64,000 nucleotides of DNA from positions 16,880,711 through 16,944,710 of the forward strand of contig NC_044495.1 of the NCBI RefSeq assembly GCF_902362185.1, read 5' to 3'. The position numbers and the translations under genes are program-made. Below the pieces are notes generated by a model. It was given only the letters and a program-made list of their open reading frames with translations. It did not search any database and was not told the DNA's origin. Of the stretch, positions 1 to 12,600 are shown in pieces; position 1 is the first letter of the stretch; each line of letters starts with the position of its first letter. This DNA comes from Chanos chanos. Lineage: Eukaryota > Chordata > Actinopteri > Gonorynchiformes > Chanidae.

Positions 1-3000
1 TTTGGAGCTGATAGGAAAACGAGGAGCAGTAATGTCAGATCCTCTAGAGCGTCTAGGAAGAAGGAAGATGAATTACATCAGCGGCATGTAAATCTAAAGA
101 CTTCACCTGCTGAAAGACAACGAAATCCAAGGATTAGAATAGTACAACACAAAACAGTGTGTGCTTGATTGCACAATGTCAACAGAAACCAATGTCTTGG
201 AGACGCTGCCAAAACCACAAGCATGAAACAATTATCTGCAAACATGGCAACCATCACTCGGCATCAGATGCAAAGTGACTCTTACTCCAATTTTCCCTCA
301 TGGCTCAGCTGGTGTCTTTACTAAAGGGGTAGTAATCCCAGATTCAATGATTACTATTGTGTCCAGTAAAGACCCCACTCCCCATATGCCACTATGATCG
401 CTGTTAACCCGCTAAACCTTCCAGTCTCTGGGTTTTGCCCCCTCTTTTCTTCCTGCCCTTCCTGTTCAACACTGCTATCCAAATCCAAATATTTGCCAGA
501 TGGTTCTACGGCTGGTATGGCATTCTGGGGGCATTTGTGGGGAACATGTTAGATATGTGGGTTAAACTTTAGCTAAACATTGCCTACAAAATATGCCATA
601 TCCAGATATTGTCATTATCATAGTTCTGCGGGCATAAGAGTCAAAATGACAGTGGGACTTTTTCATAAAAGAGTAAGAAGATAAATGTGGTGGTAAAACA
701 AGTCTGCATTTAATCGCACTGGGCTCGTCACATAGCTTTCAAGAAGTTAAAGGAAATGCTCTAAAACATTCATGGTACAATCCAGGTCTGACGGGTGATG
801 GTACACATTAGGAGGAAACACCTGGAGTCCTTCTGTTGTCAAAGGAAATGAGAACTACAAGACCTTGAGATTCTGAAAAAAAGCCACATGTGTATTTCTC
901 CGACAATCAAAAAAGTTATTTCAGTGGTTCGCATCTTACTGACTTAATTCGGTCTGTAAATGAAGTCTCTGAAACCCAATCAATAAACTTGCTGGGACTC
1001 ATAATAGAAAAGGCTATTGAAAACTACCAATATTGCGTTGTGGGATTTGACAACAACTTAACTGACTCATAGTCACGTACCTAATGACATGGAGTTTATT
1101 TGTAATCCACTCGTTTACTCAAACGCATATCCAGCAGTTCATACCCGTTGCCTATTAAAGTTTGCGAGATTAAAAACCCTAGTATCGTCCTCTTCAGGAT
1201 GATGCGTATTGATATTCTTATAGTATATCTGTTTCAAATCAGATGTTTCGTGTATTACCAAACAGTACAGTTGCAAACATTTCAAGCCATACAGCAATGA
1301 TTTATCCAATGTGGTCGCTTCACATGAGAAAGACTCTGGGTGAACTTCTGCCTACGTGAACGCTGAGGCTGAGGCTAGGGAGTTCTTCCGTCGCGTGGTT
1401 TATAACATACTCCTCGGAAAGACGCTACTCGACTATTTTAGAGACACGTTAACAAAATTGTAATCTTTGCCTGCGATTAAGAATCCCCTTTAACCTGCTT
1501 CAGGTAGCAGTTCGAACACATAGTTTAGGCTATTGGCTATGTCAAAAGCGACAACAGAGAGGAGGATGTATTATCAGAAGTGTGTAATATCAGATCAGGA
1601 ATTTGCTGCAGCCTAAAGAGGGTCAAGCCGGATGAAAACTCGCTAAAACATGAATGAACTTACCAACGTAAAATGTCTTCGTTAACAGTGTTCAAGTCTA
1701 CCTTAAAACGGTTATGTCCCAGAATAATATCTCAAGCTGTAACCGTATTCGGCATAGTTGTTAAACTAGGTAGCATTTTTCCAAAGTTGTTATTCATCAG
1801 CTTCATGGAATGTTCAGTTGAATGGGAACTGCTATTCGAAACAGCCAATCACAGCGCTGCCTGGAACACTCAATGGAGTGGGGCGGGAAAAAAGTTGCAC
1901 ATGAGAAGGTATAAAATTACTTAGGTGTTACACCTGTGTTATATTACAGTTTACCTTAACTGAGCCGGTATATTTTAATGGCTTCGCATTTCTCCTGATT
2001 GTTGAAAAACGCCAGCGAAACACAATCCAAATTCCACTGCCAAATGTTGCCTTAAGCTGTAAAGCGGGTTAGATGGGAATTGCCCCACCGATATTCTTGA
2101 AACTCATGAACTGGACGAACTTTGTTTATAAGGGTTTTGTATATAACAGTGTATCGTTCAAACAAAATAACACGCTCGAATAACTGTCCTAAGAGAAAAC
2201 CTAAAACACCTCTCAGTGAAATTCTTTTGTCTTGAGGATCAGTGGTTTAGGTTGCTTGAAAACACAAAGGCTTTTTGACTAAATTTAACCGCACCCTCTT
2301 ATTGCTGACAGGGATATTGCCACCCATCTGCTCCAGAATGCAGGTGTGCATAGATGTTCAGGTGGGTTTGGTTTTACGTATTACAAAAAAAAAATCCAAA
2401 TGGGCAATTCCGTGTGGCTGTAAGAATATATTAATAAAAGCGACATATCTGAAAATGATAATATAACATTATGCACAGCAGGTCATAACATGGGCAATGA
2501 ATATCCCAGAACTTCTTATGAACAAGCTGCTGCAAAAGTATCTTCACAAAATACTCTGGGATAAACCCCTTATGAATAAGACTTGGCAAAGAACAGACTC
2601 CCATTGAAGTGCACGGAAGACCTTAAGAGGGTTTTAAAAACAAGGAACCCCATCCCCCTCCAAGAAAAGTACAGCTAAACAGTAATAACAGCTGATTGTC
2701 AAGACCCCTGTCCCTTCAGAGATGTGATGAGTTATAATTGGCTATGGAGATTGCTTCATAATCTGATTATTTTACGAGGCCACACTGGAATTTTGGTTTC
2801 ATACCAGTACCATACATGCTTCTGCCCAGAAAACGCAGTTCATTAAGAATGAATGAATTAATGAATAAAAAGGAGGTGTGGCCATGACAGATTATTATGG
2901 TAGAATTACTACTATGACCACTAAGGCTAAATAACTGTGATATTTACCATTACTTGAATGCAGATAACATTTAGAAATTCTCATATGACCAATTACTGCA

Positions 3001-3265
3001 TCTGTCAGTGGGAAGAAATAACTGGTTAGACTCTACTAAAGCGCCTGCCAACTTATCCTTATCTACTGCTCGAACGTAAAAGGTAGCATTTGTCAGTCTA
3101 ACGATTTTTCCAAGATAATTTAGAAGGAGCAGATAGAACGGACCAATTGCTTAGAAACTCAGTGTATACACTGGCCAAAGAGCGGTCATTCGGAATATCT
3201 CTTCATAGCTCCCCCTGTGAACTTTACGAGGAATGCAGCAGCACGCTGAGGAAGAGTGAGGAAAT
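1..3265. other. Region without a recognisable gene
   Basis: No open frame here resembles a known protein, and no exon series could be built on either strand. In human the gene INTS13 lies head to head with FGFR1OP2. I looked for its conserved N-terminal exon on the minus strand and did not find it, so it is either further away or absent. The only structured element I see is the promoter-like cluster near 1.85-1.92 kb, listed separately. Confidence 0.6.
1845..1916 (+). promoter_or_regulatory. Promoter-like cluster: CCAAT, GC/E2F-like box, TATA
   Basis: A CCAAT box (1845-1849), a GGGCGGGAAA element (1881-1890) that fits both a GC box and an E2F site, and TATAAAA (1910-1916) follow one another in the spacing of a classical plus-strand core promoter. 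A start site would be expected near 1940-1945. No coding exon was recognised downstream before FGFR1OP2, so the product, if any, could be a non-coding RNA or a distant upstream exon. The elements are seen directly; promoter activity is inference. Confidence 0.35.
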
Positions 3266-3287
3266 ACATTTCCCATAATGCTCCGCC
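3266..3287 (+). promoter_or_regulatory. ZNF143/THAP11-type (SBS) element at FGFR1OP2 promoter
   Basis: The core TTCCCATAATGC followed by TCCGCC fits the long ZNF143 (Staf) binding site known from many housekeeping promoters. It lies about 100 bp upstream of a good splice donor at 3386/3387 that probably ends a non-coding first exon of FGFR1OP2. The same core recurs at the PMPCB promoter. Confidence 0.55.
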
Positions 3288-3299
3288 AGCTGAAATTTG

Positions 3300-3386
3300 A
3301 CATATCTGCTGCAACAACAGGAATTGTCTGCTGGCTCCAAACTCTCAAACTTGATGAGTTATTTTACCAGTTGTCTTAGATTCAAG
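3300..3386 (+). other. Probable non-coding first exon of FGFR1OP2 (5' limit unknown)
   Basis: The sequence before 3387 ends in TTCAAG and is followed by the donor GTAAGA. The coding exon starting at 4221 is preceded by two possible acceptors (near 4202 and 4218), so a spliced 5' untranslated exon is needed upstream. Human FGFR1OP2 also has a non-coding first exon. The start of this exon is a guess from the nearby ZNF143-type site. Confidence 0.4.
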
Positions 3387-4220
3387 GTAAGAAGTTGAAG
3401 TTTTACTCTCTCATTTCACAAAGAGTAACTACATGTCGTCTTTGGCTTAAAATCCACCAAAAAAGAGCATCGTGCGTCTAACTATTCCAGCTAGCTAAAT
3501 CTATGTCTTGTTAAGTTAGCTAAGCTACTTCGCCTACATTTCTTACCCACCAACTGACGTTTTGAGTCTATTTTGAGTTTATTTGTTAACAATTGACGTC
3601 AAGCAATAATAAGCCCTTTTTCACTATTGCTTAAGATAAAGAGTACTATCAAGTAATTTGTCAGCTAAAGCGACACACAAGTTAAGTTAGCTTATACTAA
3701 CGTTAACAGTTGAGGGTACTTGCTGAAGTTAGCCTGATAAGCAAATAGATGTTCACTGCCTTGGACACTGACATAATAGATATGTAGTCCTTTGCTACCT
3801 TAGACGTTGGATTACTACGCAGGTAGCTTAATTATACCGTTTCCAGTCCGCATCAACTTTCTTAGATTTAAATTAGCACGGTCAGCGTTAGCTAGGGGGC
3901 AGACTGATTATACTTAAAAATTACGGTGAACCCTAACTTGGTTGTCACTTCAGCGATTTTTTTATGTGTCTTAGCTGCCTTTTGTTGGTAGACAGTTCGG
4001 CGAGTATCTATGTTTGGCTCTGTCCCTAAGGCTACATTCATACCTTTGTGACCGGTGTTACAGGAAATTATCTCACATATTTGGACTCACTTTCTACTTC
4101 ATTTCTCGTTTGTCTTTTTGTATAATAAATGACAGAGGGTCTCCGGATTAATTGTCTGTAATCATCTGAGGTCAAAACAGAAATTGCTGCTCTTTCTTAC
4201 AGCTTTGATATGTTTCAGAA

Positions 4221-5356
4221 ATGGCTTGCACGCTAGAGAGAGTTTTAGCAGATGCCAAATCGTTAGTTGAGCGACTCCGCGATCACGACAATGCGGCAGA
4301 GGTGCTGATTGAACAGACAACTTGCCTCAACAAACGTGTTGAAGCTATGAAACAGGTATGCGGGAATTTTTCATTGACCAGTCTTTACACTCTCTCTCCC
4401 ATTATAACTCTCCTCTTCTAGTTTTCTAAGATGAAATAGTATAAAGTAGTAAATCCCCTTCATGTTAAATAATGTTGAATACTGCATTAAAATGAATCAT
4501 GACGAACACTTTTCTGTGTCTCACAGTATCAGGAGGAGATAGAGGCTCTGAATCAGGTTGCGAGACACAGACCACGGTCTACTCTGGTCATGGGAATACA
4601 ACAGGAAAACAGACAAATACGAGAATTGCAACAGGAAAATAAAGGTGTGTGCATAAGAGGGTTTTTTTTATATTAATGTAATTTCCATATACATGTAGCT
4701 TCAGGGTCGAACTGAGTAATCTCTCTCTCTCTGTTTCTGCAGAGTTGAGGGCATCACTTGAGGAGCATCAATCTGCTCTGGAGCTGATTATGAGCAAATA
4801 CAGAGAGCAGGTGTTTAGACTGCTCATGGCCAGCAAAAGAGATGATCCAGCCATTGTCACAAAGCTTAGAGAGCAGCACTCAAATGTGGGTTTTGTACAC
4901 ATGTGCACACACACACATACACACACACAGCTTAGGGAATGCCAGATCAGTGTGTGTAAAACACATGTTCACATACACAGCTGTGGAAACAATATAGCGA
5001 TGTGAGGTACCAATAGACACACAGCATAATATCAGCACAACAATAAAGATAACACTGTCCTTACAATTTAGCAGCATAAAGTACCTGAATGATCAAAAAT
5101 AGAGAGAGGGTATGACATGTTTTGTTGATGTGGTCTCTCTGCAGGAGATGCAGGCTCACTTAGACAAGATTAATGAAATGGCCACCGTGATGCGTAAAGC
5201 CATCGAAGTTGACGAGGGCCGAGTGTGTGAGGATGAGGAGCGCATTAAACAACTGGAGGTGAGGAATTACACTAAGTACAACTTCCCTTTTACAAAACAA
5301 AAATGTAACATACTGACATTAAGATGACAAAATCAGCAGTTTTTTAGTATCTGCTG

Positions 5357-5409
<53 letters not shown>

Positions 5410-5648
5410 CATGGTTAAACAGGTGAAGACATCATAGGCAAATATATCACAGCTTTTACCAAAATCAGAGCTAACCTCTGACATGTCTATATGTTTGTGT
5501 TTATGTGTAGCTGGAGAACAGCGGCTTGAGGGAGTTGTTGGGAATTAGTCGTGAGGCGTTTATGGTGCTGAAACGAGAGGAGATATCAGATAGTACCTCT
5601 CTTTCTTCCCTGGTGACCAGTGCTGACCTCCGCCTACGGAAGAGCTAG
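4221..5648 (+). CDS. fgfr1op2: FGFR1 oncogene partner 2 homologue (coiled-coil adaptor, SIKE family)
   Basis: Five coding exons: 4221-4355, 4527-4644, 4743-4885, 5145-5258 and 5511-5648, all bounded by GT/AG and summing to 648 nt (215 residues plus stop). The protein opens MACTLERVLADAKSLVERLR and contains RPRSTLVMGIQQENRQIREL and EEHQSALELIMSKYREQ, which match vertebrate FGFR1OP2 more closely than its paralogue SIKE1. It is predicted to be almost entirely alpha-helical coiled coil. The family acts as an adaptor in STRIPAK-type kinase/phosphatase complexes and in cytoskeletal and wound responses; this is family knowledge. The length equals the short human isoform. The 38-residue cassette exon of the long human isoform was not found in the intron after 4885, which holds a CA repeat. 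A 3' untranslated region continues to a poly(A) signal at 6103. Confidence 0.95.
4900..4930. repeat. CA microsatellite in fgfr1op2 intron
   Basis: An interrupted (CA)n run begins about 15 nt after the exon donor at 4885/4886. It occupies the intron where the mammalian cassette exon would be expected. Confidence 0.9.
5361..5404. repeat. TA microsatellite
   Basis: An uninterrupted (TA)n run of about 22 units in the last intron of fgfr1op2, roughly 110 nt before the final exon. Confidence 0.95.
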
Positions 5649-6102
5649 AGACTCTGAAAACTCCCAGGGCTGCCTCCTCATCATGGGGGGAGCTGTCCTG
5701 TCCCCTCATCTCCTCCAAACATGTGCACCCATCCACCACCACAGCCCTAGCCAATACCACCACTCCCCCTACTCCACTAAGGCTAACCCTCCTCTATGAG
5801 AGATTACCTTCTATTGACACACATCCAGGCACCAGAAACTGCACAGCTGTGATGAGTTGTGCTCAGTCTTCTGATACACTTGCTGTAGCCTCAGCACTGG
5901 GGCAATGCTGCCCCACTGTGAGCTGGGAAGTTGGCACAGGAGCAGAACAGAACCTCATTAACTGGTGTTCAGCTGCACAAGTGTCCTGTCAGTTACAAGG
6001 CTGTCTGAAAATGAATAATGACAAACTGGTTTAGGAGCTGATAACTGATTTTTTGAGCTACGCTGGGATTGTTGAGTTTCTATTACGGTTATTTAGTCGT
6101 AG

Positions 6103-6108
6103 AATAAA
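6103..6108 (+). terminator. Poly(A) signal AATAAA of fgfr1op2
   Basis: The first AATAAA on the plus strand after the fgfr1op2 stop gives a 3' untranslated region of about 480 nt. The next gene, TM7SF3, converges from the other side. Confidence 0.65.
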
Positions 6109-6881
6109 GATCTGTGGATAAAACAATGTCCTGACATAGTGAATGTTTTTCTATATGAGCAGTTCATTACTGCTGAATTGTAGTAACGTAAGTGAAACTA
6201 TTCCCAGCTGAAACCCTCACTTTATGACCTTGGCCTTAATGAGCTGTAAATTAAATTGAGAACAGTAATTTTGTTATCCACCAAAGCTTAGGGGCGAGAT
6301 ACAATCGTAGCTACATAGTTCTTACTCTAGGATTGTTTTTATTTCAGATTTTTGTTCACTGGTTTGGGTTTACCAAACAAGAATGTGAATAATGTAACAT
6401 GTTTCTGTGGAGTGACAGCAGACACAGAACAGATTTGTTGCTCTTTAGCCAAAACTATCCTAAATACATCTTGACAATACCCATAGGCATTTTCATCGGC
6501 TTGTGATATGATGGTGTGTGTGTGTGTATAGTATTTTTATTGTTGTTGTTGCTGTTGTTTTAAATTGTGAATTAGTTCATGTAATTATGATGTATAACAT
6601 GAGATTAAATTCTTGTTAAACTGGTCAGATTCTCAGATCTTCTCTTTGGGTGTATTATCACAGAAGAAGCTCTACTGATGTAGAAGTTTGACTTTTATCA
6701 CAGCCAGTGATACTGACAGTTTTTAAATTTACCAAGGAGGATGATAAAATGATCAACTAAGTGTGCTGTGGAAACCAAATAAAATATGAAACTGTCACTG
6801 CATTGTTTGGGAGGATCTGCTCATACTGGACAGCAAAGAAAAAAACCCCACTGAACTGTGTTCTTACTCAACATTTACAAT

Positions 6882-6891
6882 TTTATTTATT
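6882..6891 (-). terminator. Candidate distal poly(A) signals for tm7sf3
   Basis: Two overlapping AATAAA hexamers read on the minus strand. Another lies at 7811-7816. Either would end the tm7sf3 transcript, with a 3' untranslated region of about 1.9 or 2.8 kb. Which is used cannot be told from sequence. Confidence 0.4.
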
Positions 6892-6894
6892 ACA

Positions 6895-9663
6895 ACATCA
6901 TCAGTTTGAAGTCAAACCTCTGCTAAAACATGAAAGACACTGGTTATATACCATCATCAAAATAATGTTAAATTCTAAAGGCAAAATATCAGTTCAAGTT
7001 GGTGGCAGTTAATATTCTACTGTTTGAAACAGAAATCTTAAAATTAACTAAAATTGGTAGATGAGAGGTTTTTCTTTCACAGAAACACAAATGTGTGTGT
7101 TCCCTGTGTTTACTATGAGCCACACATTGCAGTGGGTCTCATGAAAACCCCCTGAGGGATGAAAAGTCGGCACCGTAATTTATCAGTTAGAGAATTCAGA
7201 GGGTACAAAAGAGTCGTCCACAGTTTACTCTTACTGAAGCCATGATGTTATTCATTTAAGACAATGTCTAAAAAAAAAGGCAACAAGGTCCACTGATGTG
7301 GTTTGATATGACAGGGAAGAGGCACATTCTCTCAAACACAAATGATGTTTATACTCAAAAGGATTAAAGGAAGGCTGTGATACAAGAAGTCATTTAATGT
7401 AATACATTTCTAATAATTGCTGGTATTGTCCTTCAGTGTTCATTATTGTGTTGAGTGCTAAAGCTCATAGAGTACTTGTATAGGGCTTTGGGATAGAACT
7501 TCTTCATTGGAGCCTGGTAAACTACAGCAGCATCCAGTTCAAGCCTCTAGTCACACATGTACCCTATTCTATACAAACTCACTCTCTGCTGTCCTCCAAA
7601 AATCATCTACCCTGCATATGAAATACACTGACACATATACACGTTAATGGTCCACTCTCAAAGTATCCCTGTTCCTCAGATTATGCCTGTACACACAACA
7701 AAAACAGCATTCTCCATATAACAAGAGCACAGTAAACATGGTAAATGGCAATCTAATTTGTATTCTAGTGCATCTCAGTTTTCATTAGAGGGAATTAATG
7801 GCACTCAAATTTTATTTAGCTTTAAATAGTTTCCAGAAACACCTGGATGTGCAAATTTCAGCAGCAAAAATATACAATCTCAGTGACAAAAACAGTGGTA
7901 TTTCCTAAAGTGCCTCATTTCCATGCCAAAAGCTTTTTCAACAAGCAGTCTCTGCAAGCTGTGCTAAACATCTGGATAAGATGAGAAACTGCACTAATTA
8001 CTTACAGACTACCAACTGGTTATTATTAAAAAAAACAAAACAAAAAAAAAAAAGATCAAACGACTTGGTCAAACATAAGGAAGCCATTAAAGCGTGAGAG
8101 CATTTTTTACGATAATCCAGTTAAACCAGTCAAGCAACCATCAAAGTTCCTGTCCAAGTATCCCCCAAACAACCGAGAACATTTGAGACAATTTCAGCCA
8201 GAATCAGTAATACCAAGAACATGCATCACATCACATGACTACAGTCACCTGAGGGAATTCTGCATTCATATTCTAGGCTGTAACACTAAGCAAATGTCAA
8301 CCTGTCATTCAGTCTGCTCTTCTGAGTGGGTCTGGAATCAACTAACCACCAAACTTCTCATTTTAACACTACACATCTTGTGATTAACCCACCTAATATT
8401 TAGTAATGCCACCAAAACATGATTCAATATCCATATTAACATTTAGTGAGCAGCTGTAGGAGACCAATAATTTACAAGACTGGACGTTAAGAGGGTTAGA
8501 AGCTTTCTCTGAGAACTCTCGGCCTTTTCACTGAACACTGAAGCTGAACGTTATATTTTGGCAAAGGGGGCACTTAAATGTAAAAAGAATCCATCCGTCA
8601 ACACTTTTCCTCTTTCTAATGAGCCAGTCTCAGGCTTAGTAGGACATGTACTGTGACAGGAGCTAAAACAATGATTCAGAATTACAGTAAAATGACTCTT
8701 CTAGAATTATCTTAAAACATCTCTATGGTGACGAAAATATGGCACAAGGAAAAGAATCATGTTCACAAACAGAGATACCACAACAGGGACATAGATGTAT
8801 AAAAAGTCATAATATCAAATCGTATCAGAATGAATTGTAGTTTGGTAAGAATGGAATCCAAAATTCATTTTAAAATATGAAAGGCTATCATTTTGGACAA
8901 AAGAGTAGAAATTTAAGAAATTTAAAAAGGGTTCCTAAGCACTTTGTTTTCATGATCTCCTCAGAGTCAGTCTGATTCAGTGGCTACCAGCAGTGTTGAG
9001 ACAATGATCTCAAATGACCTTTGTCACACAGAGCAGTTCAGAGAATCACTGAACTCCCCACACTGATTCACATGCACAGGGATCAGAATCACTATCAGTG
9101 TTACTGCAGCAGTCATTCAGAATGAGCTGACACAGGCTCGGTCACACACAGTGAAGTTGTGTCGATGTCCCATTGTACTGACTGCATGGCACCCTGGACA
9201 CAGACACAGAGCACAGGACAATGAAGTGACCAATAATCCCAACCCTGGACCTCCTCAGAATCAGGCAGACGTGACCTCTGACCTGAGTTTGTGATTAGTC
9301 ACTGCGGCAGTCAGTCTATGAGGAATGGTGTTAACAGACACAATGTAGTTATACTGTGCCACACACTAAACACAGTTTAAAACAGCACGCGTTTTCACTC
9401 ATACACATACACACACACATTCTATCCCATACATTATATAAACACATCCTGAGTCAATGCAACGTCTGCAAGAGAGCGTGTGTTAAAATCCCACTGAATG
9501 CTGTCTATACATCCCACTTCACAAACAGCCTCATCCCTGAGACTGCAGTGCCTCTGCCTGAACAGCAGAGGGCAGCATAAGGAAGTGTCTTAGTATGCAC
9601 TCGGAGGGGCTCAGACACAGTCGTTGGAGCCTCCTCCCCCTGTCATCAGTCACAGGTTCAGGG
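6895..9663 (-). other. Probable long 3' untranslated region of tm7sf3
   Basis: This stretch follows the tm7sf3 stop codon on the minus strand. It holds no other recognisable gene, no convincing coding exon on either strand and no full mobile element. I interpret it as 3' untranslated sequence reaching one of the poly(A) signals at 7811 or 6882. Confidence 0.4.
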
Positions 9664-12600
9664 CTAAAGGAGGAGCGGGGTGCGTTCCCCAGCAGGCTCT
9701 CTGCGGTGTGTGAGCTGATGTACACGAGCCAGCAGACGTGATGGGAAGGACGGCGTGTGATGGCTCGGGTCCAAAACGTTCGTTTTCCTTCGCTCCCTCT
9801 CCTGACGCCACATCACATACGGACTAGGTGGGAAAAACGGTCGGCTCCTCTCTCGGAACAGCTGCAGTATGATGCCAGAGACTCCCAGAACCACCCACAC
9901 CGTAATCATGATGAAATCTACACGCAGAGAACACACACACACACACATATTTTAAATGCTTTGTTTAGGTTAGTCAGAAGTTACATTACTCACAATTTAG
10001 TTATAATCCATAATGGGGACCTAATTTTCCAGAGGTTTGATAGTTCTGTCACAACGTGGTTGGCAAAAATTACAAATACAAACAGACTTGTAATAAATAA
10101 TGTACTACCAACTGTGTACATAAAGATATTACAGCCAAAGAACAAGGTATTGATTTGTTGACTTGGAGACAATTTTCAAGATAGGAATAAGACAATGTCT
10201 GCTCACAATGCTGGAAATTAAATTAAATGCTGAATTAGTCGAGCTGATCTAATTCTTCCTTTAAACACATTCAACCAATAAGAAAATGGATCAGCAGTGA
10301 AACTCGTACGATACTAAAAGTATTGCAATATTTCTTTAGTAGCAGCTATACACAAGAGTTTAGTGTCTAAAACTGATGTAATGTAAGAGTCATTGTAGGA
10401 GAACAGATGTGTTCTTTTGGGCTGTGAGACTCACCAATGTCTTGCAGGGGTACAGCAATGAAAGCTCGACTGAAGTTGTCGTTGAGAAAGCGTTTGAGAA
10501 CGTCCAACGTGATGTATGACAGGCTGGTATAGGTGTATGCATTCACTGCCAACACCACAGTGTATGCCCCCACCACCCCACATGTGGTTATATTACCCTG
10601 CTCAACACACACACACACACACACACAGAGAGCTCATAAACTATAGACAGTCAACACAGACCACAGACAGGCAGTAAACCAAAACCACTGGTCACTGGTC
10701 CTTTTTAGTACACTCATTATCAAATGAAAACATAGCAGTACATCAAATATTACACTCTTACAAAGTGGTTATAACATGTCACAATTAATTACTGCAATTC
10801 CCATTTTATGAGACCATTTGCATCTCTAACTCATGCTTGCTGAATACTGCGGTGAAACACTGCGCAGATAACTATAGATAACTATAAAAATTCCTTTGTA
10901 CAGACATGGAGTCTTAATGTACCTCTCTGGGCCAGCGAATGAAGAACAGGGGAACAAAGAGCATGATGCAGGTGAATGTTACCCAGAACACGATATCGTC
11001 ACGGAACACAGACAGGTCACCTGGGAAAAGACAGAGGATCATTCAGCATTTAGGCATTTTTATCTACCATTAAGTCTTCTTTTACCCCCTCAGGAGAAAA
11101 TCATCTTCCATCTCATGTGTGTGTTTGTGGTTAATCAGTGAGACGGGTCAAGTGACTGGAGCGTTGTGACAGACGTGTAACGCAATCCTGAATTCTCCTC
11201 GCTCACGGGCATGGTTAAACTGAACACATTACATTCACTCAACACGGGGACGGTGCTCAGTGTTATACTGCAGATCTGCTCCACGGCAGGAGTCAAGAGA
11301 GTTCAAATGGACATAGCAGCACCAGGCAGAGAGGGTTACCCGGTAAAAAAGCCTTAATTTAACTAAGCGTATTAAAAAGAATTTTTCACTAATATGATTA
11401 CTGTACTGTAAACTGTAGAGCAGGAAAAGGACTCGACATTCTGATGTGGCTCAGACAAAACCAGGTCATTACACAGGGCATCTCACAGTCACACACAGTC
11501 AACCACTGCCTCTGTTCATTTCCCTGTACAATCACACAGACTGGATTTCAAATGTATTTCGTATCCATTAACATCTGTATTGTTCCAGCTACTTAGTTTT
11601 TCCAATTTATAAATATTTATAATTGCATTTTTGCTGGTGAGTGTACATAACAGAACAACCAAAGTGTTTATATAACACCAGGTTAAGCTTAACTGGTAAA
11701 TTTCACTAAGTAAAAACTAATCAGACAGACACAGAGATAGTTCAGTTCTACATGTAACAAAATATAGTTAGAAGGTATTTAATCTCGCTATTTTCTTTAT
11801 GAAGCATTAGAGTTTTGCTATGAGATTTTTGTGCAAAAAATGTCTAATGGCCCCTAAGACGGCTGTTTCCCACATATTCTCTGAGGAGAAAACTAGATCA
11901 CCTATGTTTACTCAATGTCTGCAAAAGACTGCTGCAGCATTTCATTTATGCATATATAGCATTTCATTTGTGCAACTGTAGCCTTCTGGGCAGTTTGATG
12001 TCTGAATGTCTGGGCAGCGAAATGTCTGAAAATGTATGTAGTTACACTGTGTGACGTCAGTGAGAGTTTTCTTACCAAGTGGTGTGAAGAAGACAATGGA
12101 GGACAGGAGGAAGCCAAGGATCAGTCCAACCACTATGACACAGGCCATTACTGAGCCAAACCTCCACCAGCTCATCACCAGCAACACGCCTCCGACCACG
12201 CCCATAACCGCTGTCAACACCAGTCGAACTGCAGAGAGGAGGAGTCAGAGATGTGTCCAAATGCAATGATACAAACCAGTTTTCTGCAACATTCGGTTGT
12301 CTTATAAATCAGTCTAAAATTCAGAAAGGTTACTTCAAGTTTGACAGGCAAGTGTATGTGTATATGTATGGCTGTTTCTCTGTCTCCGGATTCATGTACG
12401 ACTGGGCAAACTGGTGCTACGACCACAGCTGATCGATTAAGCCTTAATCCTCTTTAAAAATGTCTCGCTGCCCATTTACCACCAGCAGACCTCTCGACCA
12501 AACCCATAAGGGCACTTATAGATCATGCCTGACCATTGAGTTTTGGTAAATAAAATCATCTGTATGTTTTGTCTGTGTCTTTTGTAGTACCACAGATTTA

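Noticed and set aside
3151-3348. Minus-strand frame at the fgfr1op2 promoter as a possible INTS13 first exon
   Set aside because: The sequence does not resemble the conserved INTS13 N-terminus.
5723-6034. 103-codon open frame after fgfr1op2
   Set aside because: It lies in the 3' untranslated region before the poly(A) signal, in another frame, with no recognisable domain.
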